Under the pieces are notes generated by a model, which was not told the DNA's origin, made no database searches, and saw only the letters and a list, made by a program, of their open reading frames with translations. Of a stretch of DNA of 64,000 bases, positions 1-13,596 are shown piece by piece. Position 1 is the first letter of the stretch. Each line of letters begins with the position of its first letter. A program made the position numbers and the translations under genes. The DNA comes from Gaeumannomyces sp. JS-464 (taxonomy: Eukaryota > Ascomycota > Sordariomycetes > Magnaporthales > Magnaporthaceae), in the NCBI GenBank assembly GCA_002197995.1, contig NGZR01000002.1:3658001-3722000 (forward strand), written 5' to 3'.

Positions 1-39
1 TCCCCAAGTCTGCCCCAAATATCCCACCGCTCTTCTATA

Positions 40-1228
40 TTAGCTGGTATAGCTGTTGCCCTGAGGTCCCAAAATACCCAGGTAACACTCCTGGCCCAGT
101 TCACCTCCACGGTCTTGGCCGTCAGCCTCGTGATGGGGCATGGCGAACATGCCAAGCGTATTATCGTAGGTATGGAAGGTTGCCGCCCCATTGTGCGTCT
201 CGTAGTGGCCGTTGGGGGATCATAGTGCCCATTCGGCGCCTCGTAGTGTGCGCTGTCGGCTGCCTCGAAATGGCCATTTGTTGCCTCGTAATGGCCATTA
301 GGCGTAAACGAGTGTCCCATCGCCATGACAGGCTGCACATGCGGCGGCAGCGTGTACGTGGCTTGATGGGGCGCGTGGGGGACCGCCGGAAAAGACGACC
401 GATATATGTCGTGTGGAATGATTGGGACACCACCTGGCAGAGACATTGACCGAGGTGCTGCTGTGGGCATGGGGAGACCGTGGGGGTGCATGTAGTGCGG
501 GTCGAATCCAGGCTCCGTCTGGACTGTGACATAAACTTAGGGTCCGAGTCCGAGACGGGGTTGCGGAAATTTTGTTGGCTGAAGAGCGCCGCGCGAGGGA
601 TGAGGCGGCTAAACCTGGGGTGATTTGAGGGCGATATGAGCTTGTTGTTGAGTACATCTTCGACCTTGTAGTACGAGACAAGGTGGTGGGGCACGCCCTG
701 CCACTGGACGCTGATCGTCTTCTTGACCAGGCCGCCCTCCTTGAAAGGGTACGAGTCGATGAGCGACCCGATTAGCGACCGCTCCGACTCGGCCCGGCTC
801 TGCTCGCCATCCTCTAGACTTGCTGTCTGGCTGCTGGCCGCGCCCATGGCTGCCGCTGCTCTTGCGCTCTCGGCCGTCTTGGAGGGCGTGTTCTTCTTTG
901 GCTTTCGTGCTCGCTTCTTCTCTCCGGGGGGGAACGGTCCTTCGAGCTCGCGGTAGATTAGGAAGTTGCCGAGTATTCGACTGGGACTCCAATTATAGCC
1001 ATCCGTCCACCTCTTGATACCCGAAGAGTGCTCTTCGTAAACAAAGACGGCGCCGCTCCGAATCAGTGTCTCTCGCTCGCGATCGTGCGGTCGGCGTGGG
1101 ACGTGGAACAGGGCGCCTTGTAGGCAGGCCTCGAAGAGGACGAGAGCATCCATAGTGGTCCCGACGAAGCCCTCATAGGTGACCGACAATGGCGGGGTGC
1201 CCCCGCCTGCTGTTGTTGGTGAGGCCAT
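40..1228 (-). CDS. WOR1: WOPR-domain transcription factor (Wor1/Ryp1/Sge1 type), frame broken twice
   Basis: Sequence-specific nuclear regulator; family members control white-opaque switching, dimorphism, effector expression and conidiation. The start at 1228 gives a typical N-terminus. The first WOPR block is at residues 17-100 (YEGFVGTT, RRPHDRER, IKRWTDG, SRILGNFLIYREL). The second is at about 150-222 (LIGSLIDSYPFKEGGLVKK, HHLVSYY, SQQNFR). A basic stretch at 104-112 and a low-complexity linker separate them. After residue 232 the frame is lost at the A-run 533-535 (T-run on the coding strand). A second break lies at the G-run 214-218. Allowing one missing base at each gives about 396 codons ending at a TAA at 40-42. 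The tail between the breaks carries NGHYEA-like repeats. The open frame without correction ends in unrelated Arg-rich sequence. No GT..AG pair repairs either break. Family assignment is firm; the C-terminus is reconstructed by inference. Confidence 0.9.
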
Positions 1229-3810
1229 GGCGACCGGGACGGGTTAAAACCAGACCTTGCTAGTCTGGGAGAATACGCTCAAGCAAGCCCAGAACACCCT
1301 CGGCGAAGAGGGTTAAGCTTAAAGAGTCCGGACAGGGAGCGTTGGTGAAGTCAAAACTAGTTGTGTTCCTGAACGGCTGTTGCTGATGCCGCCAGAAGTC
1401 TCCTGCAAAGACAAAAAGACGAGCGAAAAAAAAGATTGCGGGTTAGACGACAGAGTTCTTACTAAAGAGAGTATGTGTTCGGAGAAAGGAGCGGTCGGGC
1501 GCATATGTTGTGCCGAGGGAGAAATAACGAGTGGTGCCATGGGAGAAAGGAGTGCAAGAAACGGACGACAAGTCCCGACTGGACAAAGGGCCGAACGAAC
1601 CTGTAGGAGAAGGCTGAACCTGCGGTTTGAGAGCCGGCGCCCTGGGCTAGCGGGCAGCGCAGCCCTACGGCGGATTTATACACCTGGCAGCTCCAGCAGA
1701 CTGGCCGAGGTGACAGGCCGGGCGACGGCTGGGCAAGTTTAGATGGTAGGTGGAAGAGGAAGGTTAAGGTTTGACGTGGTCGAGCGAAAGGTTCTTGCTT
1801 TATACGGGGTGGGCGCTGCAAGCCCCAACGAGGCACCTCCACAAACCGGCTCTGGGTCCAAGCCAAAGAGGTACAGGGCCCAGGCCGAGCTTCTGCTATG
1901 GCACAGCGAGTAGCGGCGGGAAGGAGGGGGACCCGCCTGCAGCAGCGACTTCCGGATCAGGTAAGCGGGCGCTGCAAAATGGCTGGACGGGGCGGTCTGC
2001 ACGCTGAGGCGATCGGTGCAGTGACACGCAGGGCAGAGCGGTGGCGTGGCCTCGATGGTGGTCGCAATGCAAAGCTCTTCTGCCGTCTGGTTGAGGTGGG
2101 GAAGAGGCACGTGAAGGGCAAGCCACCGGTCCAACAGCCCAACAGCCAGTTATGCAGACAAAAAGTTTGCCACAGGTGCGGCTCAATCCATTCAACCTGC
2201 GGCTCCGGTCCCTTTTTATTCTCGCGGCCGAGTCCGCACTGATGCAAGAGACCTGTGTGGGGGTGCTGGCGGCCGTCAGGGGACGGGACTGGCTGGCCAA
2301 GGGGGAGGCTGATGATGCGAGGTTATGGTGAGTATGGTGCAGGCGGCGGTAGCCAGGGCCCAGGGGAGAGGCGTCAAGACGGCGAGGGGTATCGGGTGTT
2401 GACGACGCAAGATACGCCAAGGACTGGAGTGAAGTGATAGAAGCAAAGCTGCAGGACGTGGCAGCGTGCAGATGGAAGCAGCTTCTGTGACAGATGCGCG
2501 GTGACCTGTCGTTTTTTTTTCTTTTCTTCTTCTTCCTTTTGTCTCACTCTGTCTCTCTTCCGTTCCAGCCTGTGCTGTTGGCTTGGGAAAGCGAGCTAAG
2601 AGGGCTTGCTGCTAGCTGCGGGCGTCGATGGCGTGGTTGCCGTGCTGGCGGGCGTGCTTGAGAACAGCTGATCTCTGATGTCTCTGTCGCTTCGTCCGCT
2701 AAGGCGGATGGCTATTGCTGACGCGCTAGCTCGTTGGCCGGACCGTGCTGATGTTGGGAGTGATGGGGGAGCAATTATAGAGGACAAAGACTTGGGCGAG
2801 AGTGGAGGTGGTGAGAAATACTCTGGGGTGTCGTTTGGCTTAGAGCGGGCATGAGCTGGATGGATACTTGGTGATGAAAGTGGTCCGTCCCGAAAGATCG
2901 TCGTTCTGCCGCCGTGCTGTTGTTTTTTCTTTTTCTATTGGGGACCTGACTCTTTGGTGCTTTTTTGTTTCTTTTTCGTATCCTCTCTCCCCTTTTTATT
3001 TGCTGCAGTGGGACCCGTGGCTCGGCTTGCAGAAAGAACCAAGGTCGAGGGGACTAAAGGTTGACGTCCACGGACCCAAGGGGTAGGGCAGTAACGCAGC
3101 AGAGCAGCAGAGGAGGTGGATGGAGAGCGCGCCCACGCCAGATATGTACTCGCGTCGGCGCGCCAGGAACTACCAGACGGTTCAGATATTTAATATGTCG
3201 GCCCTGTCGTGTGGTACGGATGGTGCTGCGTGCGAGTGTGGAGGGAGAGAGGGGTAGGGGGCGTCCCTGGAGGCGAGGTGTGCAGCTAGAGGAGGAGGAC
3301 AGGCATACAAGGTATTCGGCAGGGGAGGCAATGGCAATGGCTACCGGTGCTAGTCTGGAGCACAGGCAGGCTGGAGGTGGGCAGTGAGGGACTGGGACTG
3401 GAAGTCTTCGCAGCGCGGTCGAGACAGGCGTCGAGCGAAGGTCTGGTCTGCGAGGGTCGTTTCCCAAGAGAAGAAGAAGCGCAGCAGAATCTCAGCGTCG
3501 ATCCAGCCAGCCCAGCGGTGCGTCGCTGCCGTGCAGGGGGGTGGGGGCTGCAACTGTGGGACGGGGAGGGGTGGGCACGATGGAGGGCACCTACTGTTAG
3601 TCCGACCGCCTCACCCAGGCTCCCAGGGTGCTAGCCAAAAACACCCTAAACCCGGCCGAGCTGTGGTGGAAACTTGCAAGCAGCATGCCCCTCCCCATGA
3701 AGGTGTTGAATCCTTGCCTATTGCGGTAAGTCTTGCGGTCTTCCCACCAGAGCAGGGTCAAGGGCTGTTGACGGGTTGTCCGCGGCACGGTGACAAGAGC
3801 AGTGAGGCCA

Positions 3811-3852
3811 CACACACAACACACACGCACACACACACACACCACACACCTT
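3811..3852. repeat. CA-rich microsatellite
   Basis: Imperfect (CA)n tract in the gene-free region. Similar shorter CA/CG tracts occur near 4001-4018 and 4618-4670. Confidence 0.8.
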
Positions 3853-5202
3853 CGCCGAGCCAGCACGACCGCCGGAGCACCACTTCTGCTGCCCCAGCGA
3901 GCGCCCGACGGACGACCACTGTACCTGCTGTGTGCGTACAGGGTCCCTCCGTCTTGGGCACTCTGGACGTATTGGTGTGCCGCCTTCCTGCACACACACG
4001 CACGCTCACGCACACAGGATTGATGCTCTGCCATCCGTAGATGGTCCTTCCTTCCTTCCCTGCGGTCCATCTCTCCCCAGTCCTGGTCACCGTTGGATCT
4101 CTACCACGGCAGGCGCGGCGCACTCCACCGGCAGGGAAAGACCTACCTGAGGCTCGCCGCCCCGACCGGGAAGCACGAAGGACAGAGGGGATGTCCGCGC
4201 AGCAGGGAGTCCGCCTGACGTGGAGGAGACGACGATGAAAGAGCACGGGCAGAGGGCAGACACAGCACCGAGAGACGGTGACGGCGAGGTACGCACTCCT
4301 GCAGGCCTCGGCCGCTGCCTCGGCCATGTACAGTGCTCGCCTTTTCGACTGTCGCTCCCATTCATCCTCTTTCCGTCTCGCCGACCATCTCAGTCGTTTT
4401 CCTGTTCTGTTTCTCGTTTCGTCTCGTCCCAAATGCGCATGCCCCCCTCCATTTCCCATTGCAATCCATGCCCCGGTTTGCCCCAGTTTGCGGTATTTCG
4501 GTCGCATGGCAAGCATGACGCCTGCCTTTTTTTAACTGCTGTTTTTTTTTTTTTGTTTTTTTTTTATTATAATTCTTTTTTTGTCTCCTTTTTTTCCGCT
4601 GGCGTTTTGTTGGCTTTGACACACCCACACCGCACCCGCACACGCACGCACACAAACGCGCGCACGCATACGGTGCTTTCGAGTGTAAAATGTGAAGCTC
4701 ATCCATTACACACACGCACACGCTATCCAGGGGAGTTGGCTGCACACATTGCACCTCCTCGGGAAGGGGTGGGGTGCATGGGACCTGATGGGCATTTGAT
4801 AGCTGGCAGTGTGGGAGGCACGGTGGAATAATGATAGGTGCCGTTGGTGGTGTCGTGGTGGTTGCTTGCTGCAGCCCTTCACACACATAAAAAAAATCTT
4901 CCGAGGCTAAAAGGATGCGAGGCCTGGCACACAGTATAGACAAGATTGTGCTACACGATCTGTGTGTGCCAGCATGGCGCGCGTCCTGTCAGAAGAGGGC
5001 AGGGTGAGGTACCGGCGGTAGTGGAGGCGGCTGCTCCCCATTTTCCAAATTCTGCAATCCATCCGTAGCGCCTTAGGCGGGAGTGCCACGCTTAAACCCC
5101 CGGTCGAGTCATCCGCGGCAGCCCGAGGAACGCGAACCAGGTCGGGAATGGGGTGAGGGAGAAGAGCAAGAAAGAGAACCTTGACAGGAAAAGGAGACAT
5201 TA

Positions 5203-5203
<1 letters not shown>

Positions 5204-5240
<37 letters not shown>
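5204..5240. repeat. Poly(A) tract of 37
   Basis: Uninterrupted A-run, followed at 5289-5303 by a further A15. There is no polyadenylated gene copy or target-site duplication beside it, so it reads as a simple dA:dT tract. Confidence 0.85.
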
Positions 5241-5242
<2 letters not shown>

Positions 5243-6134
5243 ATTGCACGGAATAGAGAACTCTACGGAGCGATACCGAGGGGGGGAGAAAAAAAAAAAA
5301 AAAGAGGAAAGAAAAACAAGCGCCAGTCCCGGCCCTTGCGCCGTGTGAGGTGCACTAGCCCTTGCACACTTCTAGGTACTCTGGAAGTACAAAAGTGCTG
5401 ACTGGACGTCATGGCTGCCAATCGCGCCAAGGTGCAGCAATCTAGATCGTGCGGCCTTGTCCCTTCCAGGTATCACAACACTGTGCGGGAGCGAGATGCA
5501 ACGAGGCGCTGATTGCTCCACCCCCTGCCTGGCGGGCTGGCCGTGGCTTGCATGCTGGCTCTCAATATCGGGCGTCGTAAAAGAAGAAGGTAGGCAGGCG
5601 ATCGGGGGTGGAGACGCTCCAAGCCCTCTCTGGGGGAGAGTGACGGCCTCTCCAACAGAGATGATGAATTGACTATACGAACGAGACAGGCCCATCCGCG
5701 TCATGTCGAGGGATGGGAAACGAGAAAACATAGGATTGTGAATCGCTCGCTCTATCTCCTTTCCTCTCTCTCCTTTTTTTTTTTTTCTTTTTCCCTTCGG
5801 GCCATTAGCTCTTTGCGGTCATGTCCCTGCCATGCCACCGACGGCGCAGCCATGGCTTTGGCCACTCACAGAGCACGGAGGCGAGCTCCGACATGTGACG
5901 ACCCTCGCCATTGGTGCTGGCTGTGCCACCACTATGTACACAGCTCGTCAAAAAGCAGCTGGCACTGTGCTCGCTCAGGCTTGCTCCCTTGCATGGGAAA
6001 TGCTTGCTGGAAGGGATGGAGGCGCGAGATATGTGTACCTGGTAGGCAAGACAAAGCGACCAGGTGCGTGCAAGGGAGTAAATGGAAAAGGGCCCCAGTG
6101 GTTTGGAGCTAACCGTTGACGTTGCGCCGCAGCT

Positions 6135-6160
6135 GCAGTTGCAGTTGCAGTTGCAGTTGC
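6135..6160. repeat. (GCAGTT)n hexanucleotide repeat
   Basis: About four copies of GCAGTT in the gene-free region. Confidence 0.8.
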
Positions 6161-6268
6161 ATTGAAATTTTTTGAATTTTCCGCGAACACCGTTGTCGGC
6201 GTCCAAGAAAGAAATAGGAGACGATGGAGGAGCGACACTGCAGCAACACGGGTTCCGGGGCCGCCGCC

Positions 6269-6292
6269 CAGCCAGCCAGCCAGCCAGCCAGC
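6269..6292. repeat. (CAGC)n tetranucleotide repeat
   Basis: About six copies of a CCAG/CAGC unit. Confidence 0.8.
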
Positions 6293-6535
6293 ACCATGCA
6301 GCGGGAGAAACTGCCAAAAAGGAATAGCTTTGAGCCGTGAGCCGGTTCCTTGAGCTCCGCCCAACGGCCCAATGACCCGGACAGCTGGCAAGTGGCGGCT
6401 AAACAATACCACCGAACGGACCGGCCCTGTCTCGACGAGAACAAGAAAATGGCCACCACGCCCAGTGGATTGTAGCCACCGAGTCCGAGTCCGTATCCGT
6501 ATGAAAACAAAGCAAAAGTAAAATAAAACAAATAC

Positions 6536-6564
<29 letters not shown>
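6536..6564. repeat. Poly(A) tract of 29
   Basis: Uninterrupted A-run in the gene-free region; on the minus strand it creates spurious Phe-rich frames. Confidence 0.85.
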
Positions 6565-6566
<2 letters not shown>

Positions 6567-7726
6567 AGCCAGACGGGGAGGGCGGGGGCGTTCGTGGGCC
6601 CTGCAAGCCGTCAGGTCTGCATCGCGCCATCGCCATCTCTGTCCCGGCCTTCGTTCAACAGAAACGAAAAAGACACAAGCGCTCGGACAATAATGGCTGG
6701 GCCCTGACGGCATGGCGTGTCGGCTGCCAGGTACATTACAGTAGGCACATACGTATGGAGGTGTGCGATGATAAAATTTGTCATGAAGCGCGGCCCGGGT
6801 CTTGGGCAAAAAAAAAAAAAAAGGGCAAAAAAAACGATAGGGCCATGGGATGCCTTGCGCCTTGCCGTCCCTGGAAGATCCCCCAGGCTCTGACCCAGGT
6901 AGCCCACGGGGGTTGCCGGCGTTGCGTCTTCCAGGAGGTGGTGGTGGTGGTCGTGCTTCGAATGGATCTGATTGGTAATCCATGGGGACAGGCGACCAAA
7001 CCCGATGAAAGCGAGCGGGCAAGGGAGGGGGGTGGTGGGTGGGTGACAGGCAGAGAGAGCGAGGGGAGAAAGAAGGAGAAGAAAAGAACGGGGGATCCCG
7101 TCCTGCGCCAATGCAACAGAGGCCGTGGAGCCGGGGTGGAGTCGCAAAAGATGAAAATGAAGCTTGAACCGAAAGGCATTTGCCGGGCCCCTTGCTGGCT
7201 GATTGAGCAAAAGGGAAGGGCAGGGAGAGGAGCCCCTGACTCCTGTGCTCGTTTGCTCCCCCGGTCTTGTCTCTTTCGTCTCTCTCTCTCTCTCTGCCAT
7301 CCAGGGGTAGTAGTGTGGGTCCGGCCGGCCTGGTTTGAATTCCGGGCCGCCGCCGCCGACGAACCAGAGAGCGACGCCGTGGGAGCACTACGGTAGGAGG
7401 ACGGTGCCCACGCTAACACCTCGCCATGTTCGTACGTGGGCGCGTGTCGACGAGATGTTTAGGGAGGCCGCCGTCGTCACACACATAGTAGGGAGTGCTA
7501 CCTGACCGACGCACCACCCTCCTCCTTCACTCTCGCATCCATATCTCTCCCCGGGAGCTCAGGGGACTTGTACATACATAGATGGCAAGTGATGGCGCGA
7601 AAGAAACCTTGAGGGATAGCACCAAGCAATGGGGAAGATGGGACTGACTGCTGCCCCCCTCCTCCTTCCCGTTCCAGACGACTCCCTCGTCTCCCTCTCA
7701 CCTTGGCCTCCAGCTGAGTCTTGGCC

Positions 7727-7753
7727 GTATGTATGTATGTATGTATGTATGTA
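7727..7753. repeat. (GTAT)n microsatellite
   Basis: Nearly seven copies of GTAT. Confidence 0.85.
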
Positions 7754-9314
7754 GAGGTACAGAGTGGGGAGACGGCAGGTGGCTGTCTACGAAATCAGGT
7801 CTTGTCCACGTAGTACACACAGAGAATCAGGACCGTCCTCGTCCGTCCGGAGAGTCTGCGCCATCACAGCTATCACTGGGGTATTCCAAGCTTAGGCCCG
7901 GGGTTGGACAAGGGGGCCCTGCCCTCACGTGGCCCGGTTTTTGGGTTGCATTTTGCCCTTCCCAGTTCCGCACCTGTCGCTTGTTTGCAAAAAACGAACC
8001 CCGACAGGCAAAAAGAGCGTAATGACAGAGGCGCAGACGGGCACCAGACGACGGGGAACAAAAATAAAAGATGGGGACCGACTGCATACGCCCCACGATA
8101 TGTTGCGAGCGACTGCATACCGCCTTTGAGGAGAGCGGACCGGACGCAGGTCAAAAATGTGGGTGGGTGTTTCCAAACAATAGGAAACATGTGGCCCTCA
8201 CGCCAAGCCGCAGCCGAACAAAAAGACCGGGGGGTCTACATACATGGACGGCGCAGAGCAGATGGGGCGAGCGAGCATCGTTGCCACCGCTAATTGACAA
8301 CTGACGCCGTCGACGCGTCCCGCGGGGTGGTTTAGCGACGGTGCCTTGGGGCGGGCGGCAGACGTCAGCCTAACTTGGGGAGCCTATCGCCCGCCGCCGT
8401 CGCCGCACGGGGCTCGTGGCGCGCAGGCTCCCGGCCTCGGTCGATTTCCATCTGACACGCGCTTACTCAACTAGCAGACAGGTCACTGCTGCCCATCGAC
8501 CTGGCGGCTTTCCGAGTTCCATGTGCCGCTGCCAACCTGCGCCAGCAGCTTGTGTGACGCCCAGCTAGCCAGCCTGGACGTCCACTTCTCTCTATGTCCA
8601 TGAGGCAGGATATATGGCACGCACTGGATGAGCTCGCGAGCAAGGGGATGCCACGGCCACTTCCCAAGCCGGCAGGTACAGGCATCAGGCATCTTGCCTC
8701 CCAACACATGCCTGCGCTGTGATGAAAGTACGGTGTACTCGGTCGATACTTTGGGCCCAAGTCCGTACGCCCCTAGGTAAAAAGACAGCTCAAGGTCGGG
8801 CGGGAGGGTGGTGGGTTCGTTTATGCGCCCGCACGAAGCTTATTCCCATCGTCTTCCGGCGACCCCTCCCTATCTCCCACCCTGCAGCTCGTTTAAGGTG
8901 TTTGTTGTCTTGATGCTGTCTGGCTTTGGGCCTGCTTGGCATCGCGGGCCGCCACCACAGTTGATCATGGAAGCATGCATTAATTTTGCCGCTCTTTTGA
9001 CTTTCTGGGCCTTGCCTGCGCCAGCCCACTCGCGCGCGGGCAGGCGGGGAGGGTGGGAGATAGGATCAAAAAAAAAAAAAGAGCTGCTCGAGGCGAGGCC
9101 TGGGAAACTAACTCAGGCCCCTAACCCGGGATAGGAACGGGAGCTGCCACGCTAGGAACCGTTCGGCAGAAACTGCATTGACGGACGGACGGCCGTTGCC
9201 TCGTGGGCAAACGAAGTTCCTGGGGGCTCCTGCTCGGCTGGTAGCTACCGTCGCGGCAAGACAAAAGCCGACGTGCCTTCTCGCCCGCATGGGTACCGAG
9301 GTAGACACACAGGT

Positions 9315-9333
9315 GGGGGGGGGGGGGGGGGGG
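9315..9333. repeat. Poly(G) tract of 19
   Basis: Long G-run, rare in fungal DNA, able in principle to form quadruplex structure and prone to length error. A G16 run at 58877-58892 is similar. Confidence 0.85.
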
Positions 9334-12300
9334 TTTCATTCGCCTGTTGCGGCGGGCCTGCTCCTGATGCCGGCAGTGGGAAGCGCATCGGCAGTGCGGT
9401 TGGCAGAGGTCTGATGTTGGGCTGGCCGTCCAGAGAGGCCGAGTTGTTGAGGCTGGAACAGTCGACATCATGCCTTGCGTCTTGTGTTTATGGCGACGTG
9501 CTCCAGATGCTCGAGTCGGCCACCCCAAGAGGGCAGGACGCTGGGGATTGGGGATGGGCCTGGGGCCAGGTCGTCTGGCGGCTCGATCTAGAGCCAAGGA
9601 GAAGGGTCTGATGAATCGGGGCAGCTGCCACGCACCCAGGCGGGCGCCGGCCGGGATGCGATGTCTGGCACAGCATTGCAAGACCGCACTGACGCACCCT
9701 AGCACGGGCACATACTGTATACTGTATGGATGTGCATAGATGTGGGTTGGGTGCCTACAGACTTCAGAGGCTTCAGAGTGCGGTGGTGCACTTTGGCATC
9801 CAACGCCTTGCGTCGCAACCAGGCACAGCGTGGGCTGGTTATGTCAGCAGCAGCACCGCAGGCGCGCTAGCCAGACTAGGAGCTAGCGGGACAATCCAAG
9901 GCCTGGTACCCATGGCGAGCCAAGACGGTCGAAGCCAAGACGCCCCCATCGTTTGCGTCCTCCGTCGGGTCCTTGTCAGAATGGCCGAGCACGCCAAAGT
10001 CGAACAATGACTCCAGCACTTCGATTCCAGCAATCAAGCATCCCGGTCTCGGCAGCAACCCCAGGAGCGCCCAGCGACGCTAGCCAGCCCAGGTTGCAAG
10101 CTGTGGGAAGCGCATGGCCCCTGTTCGCACTGTCATGTTGGTGTGGGACACCAGCTCTGCATGATCACGTCGATCAGCAAGACGGGGAGGACGACGAGCA
10201 GCAAAACGCAAACCACAAAACACACCCCTCCGGAAATTCCCCGTTGGAACACGCAGCGAGGTCGCCGACCAAACGAGTCCTCCTCGCCCACGGCGGTGGG
10301 GCCCATGTTGTACGTGATGCGACCGGCCTGCCGCTCCTCAGTCGGTAAGTGCCTACATATGCAAGTACCGACGTACCTAAATAGGTATATACTTGCGGTA
10401 TGCAGTCTCTGCGCTCGCCTGACTATGAGGCTGTCCTGCCGTAGCATCGACCTAAGGTAGCAGCACATGGACGCATCCTGGCCGCCGCCCGGGTTGGCCT
10501 TGGCAGCCACCTCCGTCAACGCGTCAATCGCGCGTGGAAGCAAGATATCGTCGACGTTGCCGCGATAGGCAAACTACTTGTTGGGGATTTCTTGGCTCAG
10601 AGTGGCTGTGTAAAATGGGCGACCCCAAATGACAGCCCTAAACCGCACTGGGAAAATGCGGAGCAGAGGCGGCCAAACACAAACAAGTCCCTCCCCCCAG
10701 GCTAATCAAGAGCCCTTGCAGGCCTTGGTGCCTGACCTGCGGACACCCCCGGTCTTCCTTTGGGCTCCCAGCTCAGTGGCGGACGCCCATCCACCAACCA
10801 GACCGATCCGCCCCAGCACCACTTTCGATGCTCCCTCGGACGGACTTGCTTGCCCATGCCGCCCCGGCCCTGCAAGACTTCCCCAGCGGGCGTCATTGTG
10901 TGTGTGCCAGGGGGGTGGCGACCTTTCAAGGCGAATTTGAATTTCATGCCGCCGCGGCCGAACCCCTCGCCCCAGTGGGTGTCAGATGGTCTGAACTGGC
11001 AGGGGAGGGCCCATGACCCGTTTGTCGAAGGCGGCTTTATTTGCACTTCGGCTGCTTTGTGGGCTGGACCTGCATGGAGGGCGGGCTGGCAGGAGAACCT
11101 CGCTACAGAGAATGCGAAGGAGGGAGGCGGTCCGGGGCAGGTAACAATGTGTGCTGGGGCATATGTGTTGGATACTCCAAGATGGCACCAAAACAAACAC
11201 ATACTGCCCAACCTACCCGTACCCCGGGCCCGCTCGCGGTGCTTATTTTTCCCAAACTTTAGCCAGAAAAACAAGGCCTTATCAGCCGTTAGGAGCCGAA
11301 GCTAGGATCGCCTACAGATGGCTGCTGGCAGGAGTCGGCTGACTTTTTTTCTTTTGGCGCTCAGGACGAACGCGTGGCATGGATGGGCCCGGCAGCAGCC
11401 GGGAAACCCTGAAACTCTGAGATCTGTTACTGCAAGGGATGGGAAGTACACCTCGGTGGCAGACATGGACTGCATTTCCACTCACGGCATCAACGCCGCT
11501 GTCATCTCGCCCCGTCCGACCGCGCGAGGGGGGGTGGTGGAAGGCGCGGAACATGCCGACTCCGCGCCGCACCACAAAGGCCGTACATGGCCACAGTGCG
11601 CGTTACTGTAGGACGCAAGCGAGCGAGGGGACGTTGTGCCACAATGTTATTTTTTTGACAGGACGCTCGCTGGCGCCTTTTTTTCTTTTCTCGGTCGGTC
11701 GGGCGTTTCCAAAATGCCCGCCCATGCATCGCCGCCTCGTGGCTTTGTTTCCAGAGCCCCCGTACCTGGTGATGTGAGATGGGAGCTAGCGCCAAACAAA
11801 AAGGCAATAATAATACACGGCAAATGACGGCCGATGGGGAGGCTGGGGGTGTGAGATGATCCCATCCCCGCGCCGAGAATAGCTCGTGCGCATTGCATCT
11901 ATGCATATCGAGGGCGGCAAGGGCAGCATCGGCGTTTGTTTGTGCAAGGGGAGAAAAAAAATAAAAAATATGCGAACATGGTCGGCCCGCCGTCGTTTGG
12001 ATTCGGGGCCCGCGGACAGCCGCTAGCAACGTGGGGAACCGGTGGTGTTTCGACAGCCACAGGCAATTGTGTGCGCGAGGGTGCTCCATGGTCCGTTGGC
12101 CTGTTCCCCTCAATCCCAATGTCAGGTCAGGCCCCGGTTTTCCTGGCCCGACGGTGGGAACGGGAGTGGCCCCATTGAAAAAGCCGAGATGCCAAATTTG
12201 GTTCGCCCATGGCCATTGGACGCTCGGGAGCGGCATAGCACGTGCGCGGTATTGCTCGGTGCAGGTTCCAGGGAACATGTGCCGGCGGGGCGAGCAGCAG

Positions 12301-13558
12301 CGCCAAAAAGGAAGGAGCGTCCTCTATCAAATCAAACTAAGGAACACGTAAGCAAGGCTGCCGCGCCAGCCAGGACGGGCACCTTGATGGACAGGTACCC
12401 GCTCAGAGGTAAGGTGACGCGTGGTCTCGGTAGTGCCTGTGGTTGTGCTATTCCCCCTCCCCCTTTCGACTGCTTGCGCCACCATCTCTTTCCTTGTCGA
12501 CCGCGCGCCATGCCTCAGAGCCGCCTTCGTTTGGCAGTCGCACTGCATCCTTCCTTTGTGGTGTCCGCACTCCGTCTCGCTCTTCTCTCACGTGTCTCTC
12601 CCTGGGTGTGCTTGGCGCATGCCCAGCGTGTGGCGCCCGCTCCACCTCGGAATAAGATGGCGGCAAACCTGAGTCTGACAGCGGGCCAAGCACACACAAC
12701 AGAACCCACACGCCCCGCCCGGCTGAGCCTCACCAGCACAAGCGAGCTGTTGCAGGGTATCTCCTGCAGCCAGCCGTATCGACTGTCGTGTGGCATACGG
12801 TATACGACACGTCCTTGGTCTCGCTTCTGCTCCAGTCCCGAATCTATTTGCCGCTCTTTCCCCTCGTTTATTTCTGTCTGTTTCTCTTTTCTCACTCACG
12901 CGTCTTTTCTTCGGCCATCTCGTCAATGTTGCAGGGGTACGTGGAGTGTCCAGACGAGACAGGCCCAGCTCGCTCGCTAATTTGGAATTGCCCGAGGGAC
13001 ATGCGCACAGACGCGCTGCTTATCTGGCGTGGGTAGATGGGCCCTATCGCCGTGCCCTGGAATCCGCTTCGAGAACGGACGACGCTCCTGTCATAACACG
13101 ACCAAAGCGACACTCTGTGCGGGCGCCTAGCCCACGCACGAGTCGCCGCCCGAGGGCCTGGATTTCGCTCCGTCTCTTCGCCGTCCCGGATCTAGCAGCC
13201 AGCCGGCGAACCAATCGTATCTGCTTGATGTTTTGTCTGATGTGCTGATGTCTTGCCGGCCTTCCTACCCGTGCTTGTGCACGAGTCCAGCCCAGCTGTG
13301 GGTGCTGACTGGCCGACCACGTTGATATTATTGACATCCGACCTCGACGTCGACTAGCGAACTGGTGGCAGCGCTCCCGGGGCCAGGCGGCGCGGCACTA
13401 GTGCTGTGGTTGCCAAATTAGGTCCTTTCACCTAGCACCCATGTCCGCCCAGTCCCCCAAACAACAGCAGAAGCCATCGTTTGGCTCTCGCATGAGCTCC
13501 GTGCTGGCTCTCGCCTACGTCGCATCACGGCCTTGGCGGTGCCTGCGAGGAGGCGAAA

Positions 13559-13596
13559 AGAGCCAAAGGGAGGCCAAAGGGAGGCCAAAGGGAGGC
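13559..13596. repeat. 11-bp tandem repeat
   Basis: About three copies of an AGGCCAAAGGG unit in direct tandem. Confidence 0.75.

Noticed and set aside
533..535. Intron instead of indel in the WOPR gene
   Set aside because: No GT..AG pair near the break restores the frame without deleting conserved sequence; one base in the A-run does.
4220..4831. 203-codon frame with Phe-rich hydrophobic run
   Set aside because: The hydrophobic part is a T-run read as Phe; the rest is CA-repeat sequence.
5204..5240. Retroposed element marked by a poly(A) tail
   Set aside because: No reverse-transcriptase sequence, promoter-like body or target-site duplication next to the A-run.
6399..7388. 329-codon minus-strand frame in the gene desert
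   Set aside because: Runs through poly-A/T and low-complexity sequence; two other overlapping frames are equally long; no recognisable domain.
11502..12278. 258-codon minus-strand frame
   Set aside because: No conserved motif and composition like the flanking non-coding DNA.
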